Shown piece after piece: positions 51,454 to 60,280 of a DNA stretch of 60,771 nt. A program made the position numbers and the translations under genes. The DNA lies in assembly GCA_021781495.1 (NCBI GenBank), contig JAJXWS010000008.1, positions 1 through 60,771 of the forward strand, read 5' to 3'. This stretch comes from Acidobacteriota bacterium (GTDB taxonomy: Bacteria; Acidobacteriota; Terriglobia; Terriglobales; Acidobacteriaceae). The notes below the pieces were generated by a model. It searched no databases, was not told where the DNA came from, and was given only the letters and a program-made list of their open reading frames with translations. Positions within the stretch are counted from its first letter, which is position 1, and every line of letters starts with the position of its first letter.

Positions 51454-53847
51454 ATGCATCCGTCTCTCCACTCGCTCAGCGCCTTCCTTCTGGCCGCCGC
51501 GTGCAGTGCCGCTTTCGCGCAGCCTGCGAACGCCGCGATGACGACGCCCGGGGAAGCGCCGGAAGCGATGTGCGGCGCCTCTCCCAGCCAGACAATCGGC
51601 AGCTTTCACGCGCCGCTGGCCGAGCAATATATCTGGACCGCGGACGACGCAGCGGTCATCACCCATCCGCAGGAACTCAGCCGGCTGAAGCGCGATGACT
51701 TCAAGGTCGAGCCGCATTTCTTCCGCACGTCGTTCACGCTCGCCCAGCCTCCGCCCAAAGCCACACTCTATGTTGCCGGCCCGCGCATCGCTCACGTATG
51801 GATCAACGGCAACCTCGTAACAACGCTTCACTACAACGGCAGTCATCACATCGGCTTTGCCGCCATGGCGATACACGTCGCGCCCTTCCTTCGCACAGGA
51901 GACAACACCCTCGCACTCGAGGTTGTGCGCGGCTACGGAAGCCATCACCACACCAACTCGCTGCAGACCAGCTGGCTCAACTCCGGCGAAGTCCTCGCGG
52001 TCAAAATTCTGCCTGCGGATCAGGGCGTGCCCGCATCCCCGCTGCTCCAGAGTGACGCTACGTGGAAGAGCACAACCACGCCATCGAGCGGATGGCAGTC
52101 GCCTCACTTCAACGACGCCGCGTGGAAGCCCGTCGCAACCCTCGGCGGCATTGAAAGCAACATCGACTTCTTCCAGTGGAACGCCGATGCAGGCATGTAT
52201 GCATGGCCTGGTTATCTCGGAGAAGCTCCCTACCTGGCGAATTGCCTTCTGCCACCGGCAACGACCACCGCAACCACCGATGGTCTGCTGCTCGACTTTG
52301 GACACGAGCTGAACGGACGCCTGCTCATCACGGCGCGCACCCATGCGGTCCATGCCACCATCCGCTACGGAGAGTCCCTTGGCGAGCTGCTCCATCAGCC
52401 CTTCCTCGGCGACATTTCGCTGGATGCCCCCGCAGGTCACATCGCGCACGGCCCCAAAACCGGCTTCCGTTATGCCCTCGTGCGCTATGCCGATCCAAAG
52501 CCGAAAGCCAACGTCGCAGCAGAAGCAATCGCCTATCCCGCTTCCCAAGTAGCCAGCTTCGAATCGAGCGATCCAACACTGAATCGCATCTGGAACACCG
52601 CAGTCGATACAGCGCATCTGTCCATGCAGGACTCGATCCTCGACGGCATCAAGCGAGACCGCGGCCGCTGGGCTGGCGACAACGAGGTCATCGATCGCGT
52701 CATCGCCGACGTGTATGGCGACGCGCGTCTGGTGCGGGCAGGCCTGGAGGACAGCATTGGCAATGCTCCCGTCACGGGCCCGGTCAACGGCCTGCCGGGC
52801 TACTCGGCCTGGTGGGTCATCAGCGAGTCTGAGTACGTCATGCGCTGGGGTGATCTTCCTCAATTAGGCAACGTGCACAGCCGCATGCTGCAGCTCCTTG
52901 CCCTCATGCAGCGCGATCTTGATGCCCACAATATTTACGCTGCCAAAGGTGGCGGCAAGCCCTTCGTCGACTGGGCTCCGGAGTTCAGTAGTGATTCCCC
53001 TGAAGCGCGACGCGCCGTTCACTTCGAGTACCTTCTCGCCTTTCGCCGCGCAGCATGGCTCCTTCGTCTCGTGGGCGACAACGCCCATTCGCAGCAATAT
53101 GACGCTCTCGCGGACGCCATGACTACAGCCGCGCAGCAGTTCCTCACAAATGCGCAAGGCGCATTCGGCGATCGCTGGCAGACCAACGCCATCGCCGTGC
53201 TCGCGGGAGCCGTGCAAACTCCGGCCCAGCGTCGCGCCGTATGGAGCGTCCTTGCCAGAACCGTTGCAGAGCGCAAATCCTACGACGTCATCACGCCCTA
53301 CTACGGCAGTTATCTGCTCGCAGCCATGGCAGAGCTGGGGCACAGGCAGCAGGCTCTTGCATGGATGCGCGCCTACTGGGGCAGCATGCTCAACGCCGGC
53401 GCAACAAGCTTCTGGGAGGCGTGGGACCCGCAATGGGCCGCCTCCGATCCGCACGCGCGGCTGCAGGCCGACGATAAAGTTGGCTATTACACTAGCCTCA
53501 GCCACGGCTGGTCCAGCAGTCCCGCCGCATGGCTCCTCGAGCAGATTATCGGCGTTACATCGCGCCAGCCCGGCGATCAACGCGTGCAGGTGCGTCCCGA
53601 TCTCGCGGGTCTCCAATGGATCAAAGGAGCAGTCGCAACACCGCTCGGCGCCTTGCGTGTTGAGGCAGCCCCTGCGCGGATCGCAGTCACCACTCCCTCC
53701 GGCATGACGGCTGAAGTTCTTTTGCCCGCAGGCCGATGGCAGTGCAACGGCCGCTCCATCGGAACTACTGCTGCCACCGGCGATCCAGGAGTCAGCACCA
53801 TCTGGAATCAGGCTGGACAACTTTTATGTATAAGGCAATCGCAATGA
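51454..53847 (+). CDS. GH78-like alpha-L-rhamnosidase, exported
   Basis: This 797-residue protein begins MHPSLHSLSAFLLAAACSAAFAQP, a signal peptide. Beta-sandwich domains (residues ~60-330; ATLYVAGPRIAHVWINGNLV) precede an (alpha/alpha)6 barrel with DSILDGIKRDRGRWAGDNEVI, the GH78 general-acid region (usual form DCPQRERxGWxGD), then VDWAPEF and TSFWEAWD. It should cleave terminal rhamnose from rhamnogalacturonan or related side chains. GAGAGG precedes the start. Its stop overlaps the next gene (ATGA). Confidence 0.85.
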   Translation: MHPSLHSLSAFLLAAACSAAFAQPANAAMTTPGEAPEAMCGASPSQTIGSFHAPLAEQYIWTADDAAVITHPQELSRLKRDDFKVEPHFFRTSFTLAQPPPKATLYVAGPRIAHVWINGNLVTTLHYNGSHHIGFAAMAIHVAPFLRTGDNTLALEVVRGYGSHHHTNSLQTSWLNSGEVLAVKILPADQGVPASPLLQSDATWKSTTTPSSGWQSPHFNDAAWKPVATLGGIESNIDFFQWNADAGMYAWPGYLGEAPYLANCLLPPATTTATTDGLLLDFGHELNGRLLITARTHAVHATIRYGESLGELLHQPFLGDISLDAPAGHIAHGPKTGFRYALVRYADPKPKANVAAEAIAYPASQVASFESSDPTLNRIWNTAVDTAHLSMQDSILDGIKRDRGRWAGDNEVIDRVIADVYGDARLVRAGLEDSIGNAPVTGPVNGLPGYSAWWVISESEYVMRWGDLPQLGNVHSRMLQLLALMQRDLDAHNIYAAKGGGKPFVDWAPEFSSDSPEARRAVHFEYLLAFRRAAWLLRLVGDNAHSQQYDALADAMTTAAQQFLTNAQGAFGDRWQTNAIAVLAGAVQTPAQRRAVWSVLARTVAERKSYDVITPYYGSYLLAAMAELGHRQQALAWMRAYWGSMLNAGATSFWEAWDPQWAASDPHARLQADDKVGYYTSLSHGWSSSPAAWLLEQIIGVTSRQPGDQRVQVRPDLAGLQWIKGAVATPLGALRVEAAPARIAVTTPSGMTAEVLLPAGRWQCNGRSIGTTAATGDPGVSTIWNQAGQLLCIRQSQ

Positions 53848-54986
53848 AACTCCTTGTGCGCGTGTTCGCTTGGATCTGCTGTGTTGGATTCGTTTGTGCC
53901 TACGGTCAGGACAGCGGAACCGGCTTCCTCTTTCCGCCCCTCTCCAGCGGCAACGCTCTGCCGGGCACGCAGCGCGATAATCATGCCTCCACACTGGTTG
54001 AGCTGAAGAACGGCGACATCCTCGTCGCATGGTTTGCCGGAACCAAAGAGGGCGCGCCAGACGTCGCCATCTATGGCGCTCGCCTGCATTACGGTACGTG
54101 GAGCGCTCCCATCGAGTTGGCGCGGGCCGCGGGGGTCGCATGCTGGAATCCCGTCCTCTTCCACACGCGCGATGGCAGGCTCTGGCTCTACTACAAGTTC
54201 GGCACGCATCCCAGCACATGGCTCGGCGCGCGCAAATGGAGCAGCGACGAAGGCGTCACCTGGAGCGCCTCCGAACCGCTTCCCTCCGGCATTCTGGGGC
54301 CAATCAAGGATAAGCCGCTCGTGCTCCCCAACGGCGACATCGTCAGCGGATCGTCCGTCGAGAACGGCAAGTGGACAGCCTGGATTGAGCGCTCCGCAGA
54401 CAATGGCGCCACCTGGACGCACTTCGGCCCCATCACCGTGCCGGATAACCTCGACGTGCCCGGCGCTGCCGCGCTTGCTGCCGCCGCGCACCCTGCAGCG
54501 CCTGCAGGTAATCCTGCGCAGAGTGTACACACCAAGGTATATCCGGCGGCGAAATCCACCATCGGCATCATTCAGCCTGCGGTCGTTTCGCTCGGCGGCC
54601 ACCATCTGCGCTTCTATGCGCGCAGCCACACGCGATCCGCGCGCATCGCCGTTGCAGACTCCCACGACGACGGCGCCACATGGACGCAGGCTCGCTTCCT
54701 CAACCTGCCCAATCCCAACTCCGGCATCGATGCAGTGCGGCTACGCGATGGATGCATCCTTCTCGTCTTCAACAACAGCTATAACCAGCGCACGCCTCTC
54801 AACCTGGCTGTCAGCCGCGATGGAGAGCACTTCCACATTTTCAAAACCCTTGAGGACGGCCCCGGCCAATACTCGTATCCGGCCATTGTGCAGGCCGCCA
54901 ATGGAGACGTTCTCATCACCTACTCCTGGCGGCGCGAGACCATCAAGTTCGTTCGCCTGCCTTTGCGCGATGTACCTCAGCACTAA
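53844..54986 (+). CDS. Sialidase-superfamily (BNR/Asp-box) six-bladed propeller, exported
   Basis: This 380-residue protein begins MKLLVRVFAWICCVGFVCAYGQ, a signal peptide. Asp-boxes SSDEGVTW, SADNGATW and SHDDGATW and an N-terminal RDNHASTLVELKNGDILVAWFAGTKEG block are typical of GH33-like or related sialidase-fold enzymes. In a pectin-directed operon the substrate could be a 2-keto-3-deoxy sugar (Kdo/Dha of rhamnogalacturonan II) or another uronate instead of sialic acid. The start is four bases before the end of the GH78-like gene. Confidence 0.82.
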   Translation: MKLLVRVFAWICCVGFVCAYGQDSGTGFLFPPLSSGNALPGTQRDNHASTLVELKNGDILVAWFAGTKEGAPDVAIYGARLHYGTWSAPIELARAAGVACWNPVLFHTRDGRLWLYYKFGTHPSTWLGARKWSSDEGVTWSASEPLPSGILGPIKDKPLVLPNGDIVSGSSVENGKWTAWIERSADNGATWTHFGPITVPDNLDVPGAAALAAAAHPAAPAGNPAQSVHTKVYPAAKSTIGIIQPAVVSLGGHHLRFYARSHTRSARIAVADSHDDGATWTQARFLNLPNPNSGIDAVRLRDGCILLVFNNSYNQRTPLNLAVSRDGEHFHIFKTLEDGPGQYSYPAIVQAANGDVLITYSWRRETIKFVRLPLRDVPQH

Positions 54987-55083
54987 GTTCGCTCGGCATT
55001 CGTCCGCTGCGCCTCAGCAATCGCCGCCGTACCAGCGACGCATCCGTAAACAACGTTCGATACCGCTGCCTCAAAGGAGATTC

Positions 55084-56376
55084 ATGCAACAACAATCCCA
55101 TCGTGCAAACCTGTGGTGCATCCGCGGCGTCTGCGCGGCGCTGCTCTTGCTTGCGTCGGTCCTGCTCAGCGGCATCGCCGCTTCCGCCGCACCCGTCTGC
55201 GATGTCCGCGCATACGGCGCAAAAGGCGACGGCACAACCAAGGACACGCGCGCCATCCAGAGCGCCATCGACGCCTGCGCCGGCACAGGCGGCATCGTTC
55301 GCCTCTCCAGCGGAACCTTCCTCACCGGCCCGCTCGTTCTCAAGAGCCGCATCACGCTTGAGGTACAAGCCGGCGCCACACTGCTCGGCAGCCAGGATAG
55401 GCACGACTATCCCCCAACCGAGGAGTTGCGCGAGCCGGCCGTGCAGCCTCTCATCAGCGCATCGCACGCCAGCCACATCACGCTGCGCGGCGGCGGCGTC
55501 ATCGACGGCGCAGGTCAGCCCTGGTGGGCAGACGTCTACAGCCACCGGCACATGCCCGACTTCACGCCCGCTCTGCGTCCACGCCTCATCCTCTTCGATC
55601 ACTGCAGCCACATCCGCATCGAAAATATCACCGCGCAGAACTCGCCCTCCTGGCAAATCGTTCTCTACTACACCAGCAACGTTCTCATCCGGAACGGAAA
55701 GATCCTCGCCCCCGCGCGCTCGCCAAACACCGATGGCATCGATCCCTTCTCCGCGCACCACGTCCGCATCGAGCACATGACCATCGACGTCGGCGACGAC
55801 AACGTCGCCATCAAATCCGGCCAGCCCGGCTCACCGGGTCCAGACGATCCCAGCACGGACATCACCATCCACGACTGCACCTTTCTGCACGGCCACGGCC
55901 TCTCCATCGGCAGTGAGATTGCCGGCGGCGTGCAAAACGTGCGCGCGGCTCACGTCACCTTCACCGGCACCACCAACGGAGTCCGCATCAAATCCGGCCG
56001 CGACCGCGGCGGCGACATCGGCCACTTCCAGTTCAGCCACCTCAACATGACCAATGTCGTCACGCCAATTGTGGTCACCGATTACTACGGAGAGGCCCGC
56101 AACGCCCCGGCGCAGCAGCCCGTCACCCGCCTCACGCCTCGCATGCACGACATTCGCATCGAACACCTCAGCGCCACCGGCGCCCGGCAGGCAGGCCTCG
56201 TTGCCGGACTGTCCGAGAGCCCCATCACCGGCCTCACGCTAAAGGACGTCAATATCCGCGCGCAGCGAGGCATGACCGTGCGTTACGCCACAATCCGTGC
56301 GCATCGCCTCCAGATCACAGCAGATGACGGCAAGCCCATCACTCTGCTTGAGGCCGCCCAAATCCAACCGAAATAG
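55084..56376 (+). CDS. GH28 polygalacturonase-family hydrolase, exported
   Basis: This 430-residue right-handed beta-helix has a signal segment (AALLLLASVLLSGIAASAAP). VCDVRAYGAKGDGTTKDTRAI is the pectinase N-terminal signature. The catalytic set is SPNTDGIDP, VGDDNVAIKSG, GHGLSIGSE and NGVRIKSGRDRGG. It hydrolyses galacturonan or rhamnogalacturonan chains. An AAAGGAG site precedes the ATG. It ends the hydrolase operon after a 97-base gap from the BNR gene. Confidence 0.92.
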   Translation: MQQQSHRANLWCIRGVCAALLLLASVLLSGIAASAAPVCDVRAYGAKGDGTTKDTRAIQSAIDACAGTGGIVRLSSGTFLTGPLVLKSRITLEVQAGATLLGSQDRHDYPPTEELREPAVQPLISASHASHITLRGGGVIDGAGQPWWADVYSHRHMPDFTPALRPRLILFDHCSHIRIENITAQNSPSWQIVLYYTSNVLIRNGKILAPARSPNTDGIDPFSAHHVRIEHMTIDVGDDNVAIKSGQPGSPGPDDPSTDITIHDCTFLHGHGLSIGSEIAGGVQNVRAAHVTFTGTTNGVRIKSGRDRGGDIGHFQFSHLNMTNVVTPIVVTDYYGEARNAPAQQPVTRLTPRMHDIRIEHLSATGARQAGLVAGLSESPITGLTLKDVNIRAQRGMTVRYATIRAHRLQITADDGKPITLLEAAQIQPK

Positions 56377-56517
56377 CTCCACAACACCGAAGGGTAGCCC
56401 TTGCCTTACGTCCGCTCTCCATATCAGTTCGGCAGGCTACCCTCCTCATTCATCTGGACTTTCTTTCCCATATCGCCATGCCTCCAGCGCGGCCTCAGCC
56501 CTCCGGCTAGACATGCC

Positions 56518-56534
56518 ATTCCGCTTGCCGGAAT
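56518..56534 (+). promoter_or_regulatory. Operator palindrome 4 (kinase/PdxA2 operon)
   Basis: ATTCCG-CTTGC-CGGAAT is a perfect 6-5-6 palindrome, 122 bases upstream of the second DUF1537 kinase gene. It is the fourth copy of the island's operator consensus. Confidence 0.75.
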
Positions 56535-56656
56535 AATGCCGATCTGCATCGGCACACAAAAAAGAAAGTAAATGTATACTCTCGAAAATAAACGAGACTT
56601 CGTTCATGCACACCTCTGCCGTACACGCGCTCCAGGAACAAAACCGGAAGACGGCT

Positions 56657-57721
56657 ATGCCTGCATCTCGAATCCTGCTGCTCGCCGACGACCTCAGCGG
56701 CGCATGTGACGCCGCGGCGGCCTTCCTCCGCGCTGGCCACCGGGTGCGTGTCTGGATCGACCCCGCCTCCTCCGCGAGCAGGGATGCGGAGGAGAGCGTG
56801 CAGGCCTTCCACACGGCATCGCGCAACCAGGACGCAGAGACTGCCGCAAGAGCCGTCGCGCAAGCCGTCCGCCGGCTGCCGCTCACACCCGGAACGCGCA
56901 TCTTCAAGAAAATCGACTCCACGCTCCGCGGCCCCATCGCGGCTGAGCTCGCTGCAATCCAAAGCGCGCTCGGTGCGCCCGCAGTTCTCTTTGCACCGGC
57001 ATTCCCCGCAGCCGGCCGCGTCATCCGCAACGGCATTCTTGAGGTACATGCCGCAACCGGCACGCTCGAGCACCATAACGTGCGCAACCTGTTCAGTGCC
57101 GCGCTTCAACCTGTCATCGCCATCATTCGCCACCCAGAGGACCTCTCCACCGCGCTCGCCGCAGGCAAGTCACTGTTGCTGTGCGATGCCGTCACGCAGC
57201 AGGACCTGGAGGCGCTGGCCCGTGCCGCACAATCCCTTCCCGGCCTGCTCCTGGCCGGCTCCGCTGGCCTTGCCGCCGCGCTCGCCAGCCTCGCGGAGCA
57301 CGTGCAACCCGCAGCCCCTCTGCCGCACGCCGCGCGCACCTTGCTCGTGCTGGGCACAACGCACGCCGTTACTCTCCGGCAACTCGAGCCGCTCGCGGCC
57401 AGTCATCCCTCGGGCTTCCATCCCAACGCCCGCCTGCTCCGCATCGAGCATCAGGCCGGCGATGACGAATGCATCCGTCGCGAGTTCGAGCAATATCAGC
57501 CCCACGCCATCCTGCTATCCGGCGGCGACACGGCCCTGCTTGCCGCGCGTGCCCTCGGCGCTGCATCCTTCACCTTGCGCGGCGAATTCGCTCCCGGCGT
57601 TCCGTGGGGCATCGCGCACGGCGGCCTCATGGACCAACGCATCGTCATTACAAAATCCGGCGGTTTCGGCTCGCCCGAACTCCTCTGCAGCATACTCAAA
57701 GCACTGGCGGCTTCTTCATGA
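56657..57721 (+). CDS. DUF1537 four-carbon acid sugar kinase (threonate/erythronate type)
   Basis: This 354-residue kinase begins MPASRILLLADDLSGACDAAAAFLRAG. It also has FKKIDSTLRGPIAAEL, LLLAGSAGLAAAL, AILLSGGDTALLAARAL and VITKSGGFGSPELL, the DUF1537 domains I and II. It is shorter than the first kinase and resembles DtnK-type enzymes, which phosphorylate D-threonate or erythronate at O4. GGAAG precedes the chosen ATG; an ATG at 56606 lacks a site. The stop overlaps the pdxA2 start (ATGA). Confidence 0.87.
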   Translation: MPASRILLLADDLSGACDAAAAFLRAGHRVRVWIDPASSASRDAEESVQAFHTASRNQDAETAARAVAQAVRRLPLTPGTRIFKKIDSTLRGPIAAELAAIQSALGAPAVLFAPAFPAAGRVIRNGILEVHAATGTLEHHNVRNLFSAALQPVIAIIRHPEDLSTALAAGKSLLLCDAVTQQDLEALARAAQSLPGLLLAGSAGLAAALASLAEHVQPAAPLPHAARTLLVLGTTHAVTLRQLEPLAASHPSGFHPNARLLRIEHQAGDDECIRREFEQYQPHAILLSGGDTALLAARALGAASFTLRGEFAPGVPWGIAHGGLMDQRIVITKSGGFGSPELLCSILKALAASS

Positions 57722-58719
57722 ACTCTCTTCCCCGTATCGCCATCAGCATCGGAGATCCAGCCGGCGTCGGTGCCGAAATCGCGCTCAAGGCGCTCAGCGA
57801 CCCGGCCACGGCCAACCTTGCGCACTGGCTGCTCATCGGCGATCAGGCCGCGCTCGCAGCGGCTGCGCGGCTCAGCCGGATTCCGTTGCACAGCCTGCCC
57901 TGTGAACTCGTCCCCATGCATGCGCTGCCAGCGGATCACGCTCTTGCCTTCGGCCAGCTCCGTGCGGAGTACGGTCTCGCCGCCGTCGAATACGTGCGCC
58001 GCGCCACCGAGCTCTGCCTGCAGGGCAAGGCGGGAGCCATGGTCACCGCGCCCCTGAACAAAGAGGCCGTTACGCTGTCGGGCCGCTCCTTCTCCGGCCA
58101 CACGGAGTACATCGCCGAGCTGACCGGCGCCACTGAGTCCCGCATGCTCCTCGTTTCAGACAAGCTCGCCACCGTGCACGTCAGCACCCATATACCGCTC
58201 GAGCAGGCCTGCCGGCTCAACACTCATCGCATCCTCCGCACCATCCAGCTCGGTGACGAGGCGCTGCGCCTCATGCGCCAGCAGCCTCCGCGCATCGCCG
58301 TCTGCGGCCTCAACCCCCACGCCGGCGAGCATGGCCTCTTCGGCACGCAGGATGCCGAGTTCATCGCGCCTGCCATCGCGCAGGCAAGCCAGATGGGCAT
58401 CTCGTGCTCCGGCCCGCACTCGCCAGACACCATCTTCATTCGCGCCCTCCGCGGCGAGTTCGATCTCATCGTGGCCATGTATCACGACCAGGGCCACATT
58501 CCCATGAAGCTCATCGACTTTGAAGCAACCGTGAACGTCTCGCTCGGCATTCCCATCCTGCGCACCTCCGTCGATCACGGCACGGCCTTCGACATTGCCG
58601 GCCGCAACCAGGCTGATCCCACGAACATGAAAGCGGCCATGCGCCTGGCTGCCCGCATGGCCATCGGCAAGCGCGTCCGCCAGGGCAGGCTGACCAGCCA
58701 GGAACAGGGGAACGGCTGA
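57718..58719 (+). CDS. pdxA2: PdxA2, 4-hydroxythreonine-4-phosphate dehydrogenase family
   Basis: This 333-residue protein of the PdxA fold has ISIGDPAGVGAEIALKAL, VTAPLNKEAV, GHTEYIAELTG (metal His), CGLNPHAGEHGLFGTQD and VAMYHDQGHIPMKLIDF (metal Asp/His). Next to a DUF1537 kinase it is expected to be PdxA2: it oxidises and decarboxylates threonate or erythronate 4-phosphate to dihydroxyacetone phosphate and CO2. It would not serve vitamin B6 synthesis. One base separates its stop from the symporter ATG. Confidence 0.9.
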   Translation: MNSLPRIAISIGDPAGVGAEIALKALSDPATANLAHWLLIGDQAALAAAARLSRIPLHSLPCELVPMHALPADHALAFGQLRAEYGLAAVEYVRRATELCLQGKAGAMVTAPLNKEAVTLSGRSFSGHTEYIAELTGATESRMLLVSDKLATVHVSTHIPLEQACRLNTHRILRTIQLGDEALRLMRQQPPRIAVCGLNPHAGEHGLFGTQDAEFIAPAIAQASQMGISCSGPHSPDTIFIRALRGEFDLIVAMYHDQGHIPMKLIDFEATVNVSLGIPILRTSVDHGTAFDIAGRNQADPTNMKAAMRLAARMAIGKRVRQGRLTSQEQGNG

Positions 58720-58720
58720 C

Positions 58721-60280
58721 ATGCATCGTGTCGATCTCCTGCTCGTCGCCGCTTACCTGCTCATGCTGCTGGGCGTGGGCCTGCGCTTCCGTCGCGGTCA
58801 AACCACAACCGACTCCTACTTCGTTGCCAACCGCTCCATGCCCGGATGGGCCGCAGGCATCTCGCTCCTCACCACCATCATCACCAGCGTCACCTTCATC
58901 GCATATCCCGGTGCTGCCTATGCAGGCGACTGGAACCTGCTCGTTCCCGGCATCATGCTGCTGCTGGTTCTGGCCACCATCGGGCCGTTCATCGTGCCTT
59001 TCTTCCGCCATGTCGTCTCCATGTCGGCCTATGAGTACTTCGGCAAGCGCTTCGGGGCCGGCGTCCGCATGTATGCATCCTTCGCATTTGCCGCGGGCCA
59101 CTTCGCCAAGATGGGCTTCGTCTTCTATCTGCTCGCGCTGTCGCTTACCAGCATCACCGGATGGCCCGTCGCTCCCGTGATCACCGCGCTTGGCGCCGTC
59201 GCCATTGCATATACCTTCATCGGTGGCCTGCGCGCCGTAATCTGGACCGACGTCGTTCAGGGCGTGCTGCTGTGGACAGGCATCACCATTACACTTGCCA
59301 TGCTGCTGCTCTCGCCGCACTCCGCGCCCGCCGCCATGCTGCATCTTGTCGCGATCCATCACAAGACCAGCCTCGGCAGCTTCAGCTTTCATCTTGACAA
59401 GCCCACATTCTGGACACTTGCCTTCTACGGCATCTTCTTTTATCTGCAGAAGTACACCGCCGATCAAACTGTCGTGCAGCGCTATCTCGCCGCGCGCGCT
59501 GACCGTTCCGCCCTGCGCGGAGCAGTTCTCGGCGGCGTCCTCTGTCTTCCGGTCTGGACAGCCTTCATGCTCATCGGATCGCTCCTCTGGGCCTTCTATC
59601 AGCTCCCCGGCAACACGCTGCCCTCCACCATCACGCGTGCTGACCAGGTCTTCCCGTACTTCATGGTCACGCAACTTCCAGCCGGAGCAGGCGGGCTCAT
59701 TCTTGCGGCGCTCTGCGGCGCGGCCATGTCCATGCTGGCCTCTGATCTCAACTGCCTTGCCCTCGTGCTCGTCCAGGATTTCTACGCCCACTTCTTCCCA
59801 CGCCACTCAGACGCGCAGCGACTCCGCTTCGGCAAGGCATCGGTGGTTCTCTGCGGACTGCTCGCCATCGCGGTCGCACTCATCCTTACCCACTCACGTG
59901 GTCCGGCTCTCGCGCTCTACTACACGGCCACGGCCATCGTCGCCGGTGGGCTCGCAGGCCTTTTCCTGCTTGCCTTTCTCGCGCGCCGCGCAGGCACCTC
60001 CGCAGCCGTCGCCGGCATCGTCGCCAACCTCATCTTCACCGCGTACGCTTCGCTCACGCTGGACCACGGCAAGATCCTCAACCTGGGCCGCTACAACTAC
60101 CCCTGGCACGAGTACACCATCGGCGCTGTCGGCAACCTTCTGCTGCTCGGTGTCGGCCTCGCTGCCGCTTGCATTCTTCCCGCGCACAAGGCCTCGCCCG
60201 CCGCGCACACACTTTGGGACTGGCTGCTGCAACGCAGGCAGTCCCGTTTATCCGCAATCCACCTTGGAGAAGCTCCATGA
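58721..60280 (+). CDS. Sodium:solute symporter family transporter
   Basis: This 519-residue protein has about 13 membrane segments. The SSS pattern is clear: DSYFVANRSMPGWAAGISLLTTIITSVTFIAYPG, GLRAVIWTDVVQGVLLWTG and AAMSMLASDLNCLALVLVQDFY with the Na+-site Ser/Thr region. It probably imports the acid sugar used by the neighbouring kinase and PdxA2. It starts one base after pdxA2 and overlaps the aldolase gene by four bases. Confidence 0.9.
   Translation: MHRVDLLLVAAYLLMLLGVGLRFRRGQTTTDSYFVANRSMPGWAAGISLLTTIITSVTFIAYPGAAYAGDWNLLVPGIMLLLVLATIGPFIVPFFRHVVSMSAYEYFGKRFGAGVRMYASFAFAAGHFAKMGFVFYLLALSLTSITGWPVAPVITALGAVAIAYTFIGGLRAVIWTDVVQGVLLWTGITITLAMLLLSPHSAPAAMLHLVAIHHKTSLGSFSFHLDKPTFWTLAFYGIFFYLQKYTADQTVVQRYLAARADRSALRGAVLGGVLCLPVWTAFMLIGSLLWAFYQLPGNTLPSTITRADQVFPYFMVTQLPAGAGGLILAALCGAAMSMLASDLNCLALVLVQDFYAHFFPRHSDAQRLRFGKASVVLCGLLAIAVALILTHSRGPALALYYTATAIVAGGLAGLFLLAFLARRAGTSAAVAGIVANLIFTAYASLTLDHGKILNLGRYNYPWHEYTIGAVGNLLLLGVGLAAACILPAHKASPAAHTLWDWLLQRRQSRLSAIHLGEAP

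Noticed and set aside
51115-52863. 582-codon minus-strand open frame opposite the GH78-like gene
   Set aside because: Antisense shadow: the opposite strand encodes a coherent GH78-like protein with signal peptide and catalytic-region motif.
58511-59806. 431-codon minus-strand open frame opposite the symporter
   Set aside because: Gly/Asp/His-rich composition typical of antisense of membrane-protein codons; the symporter reading is unambiguous.
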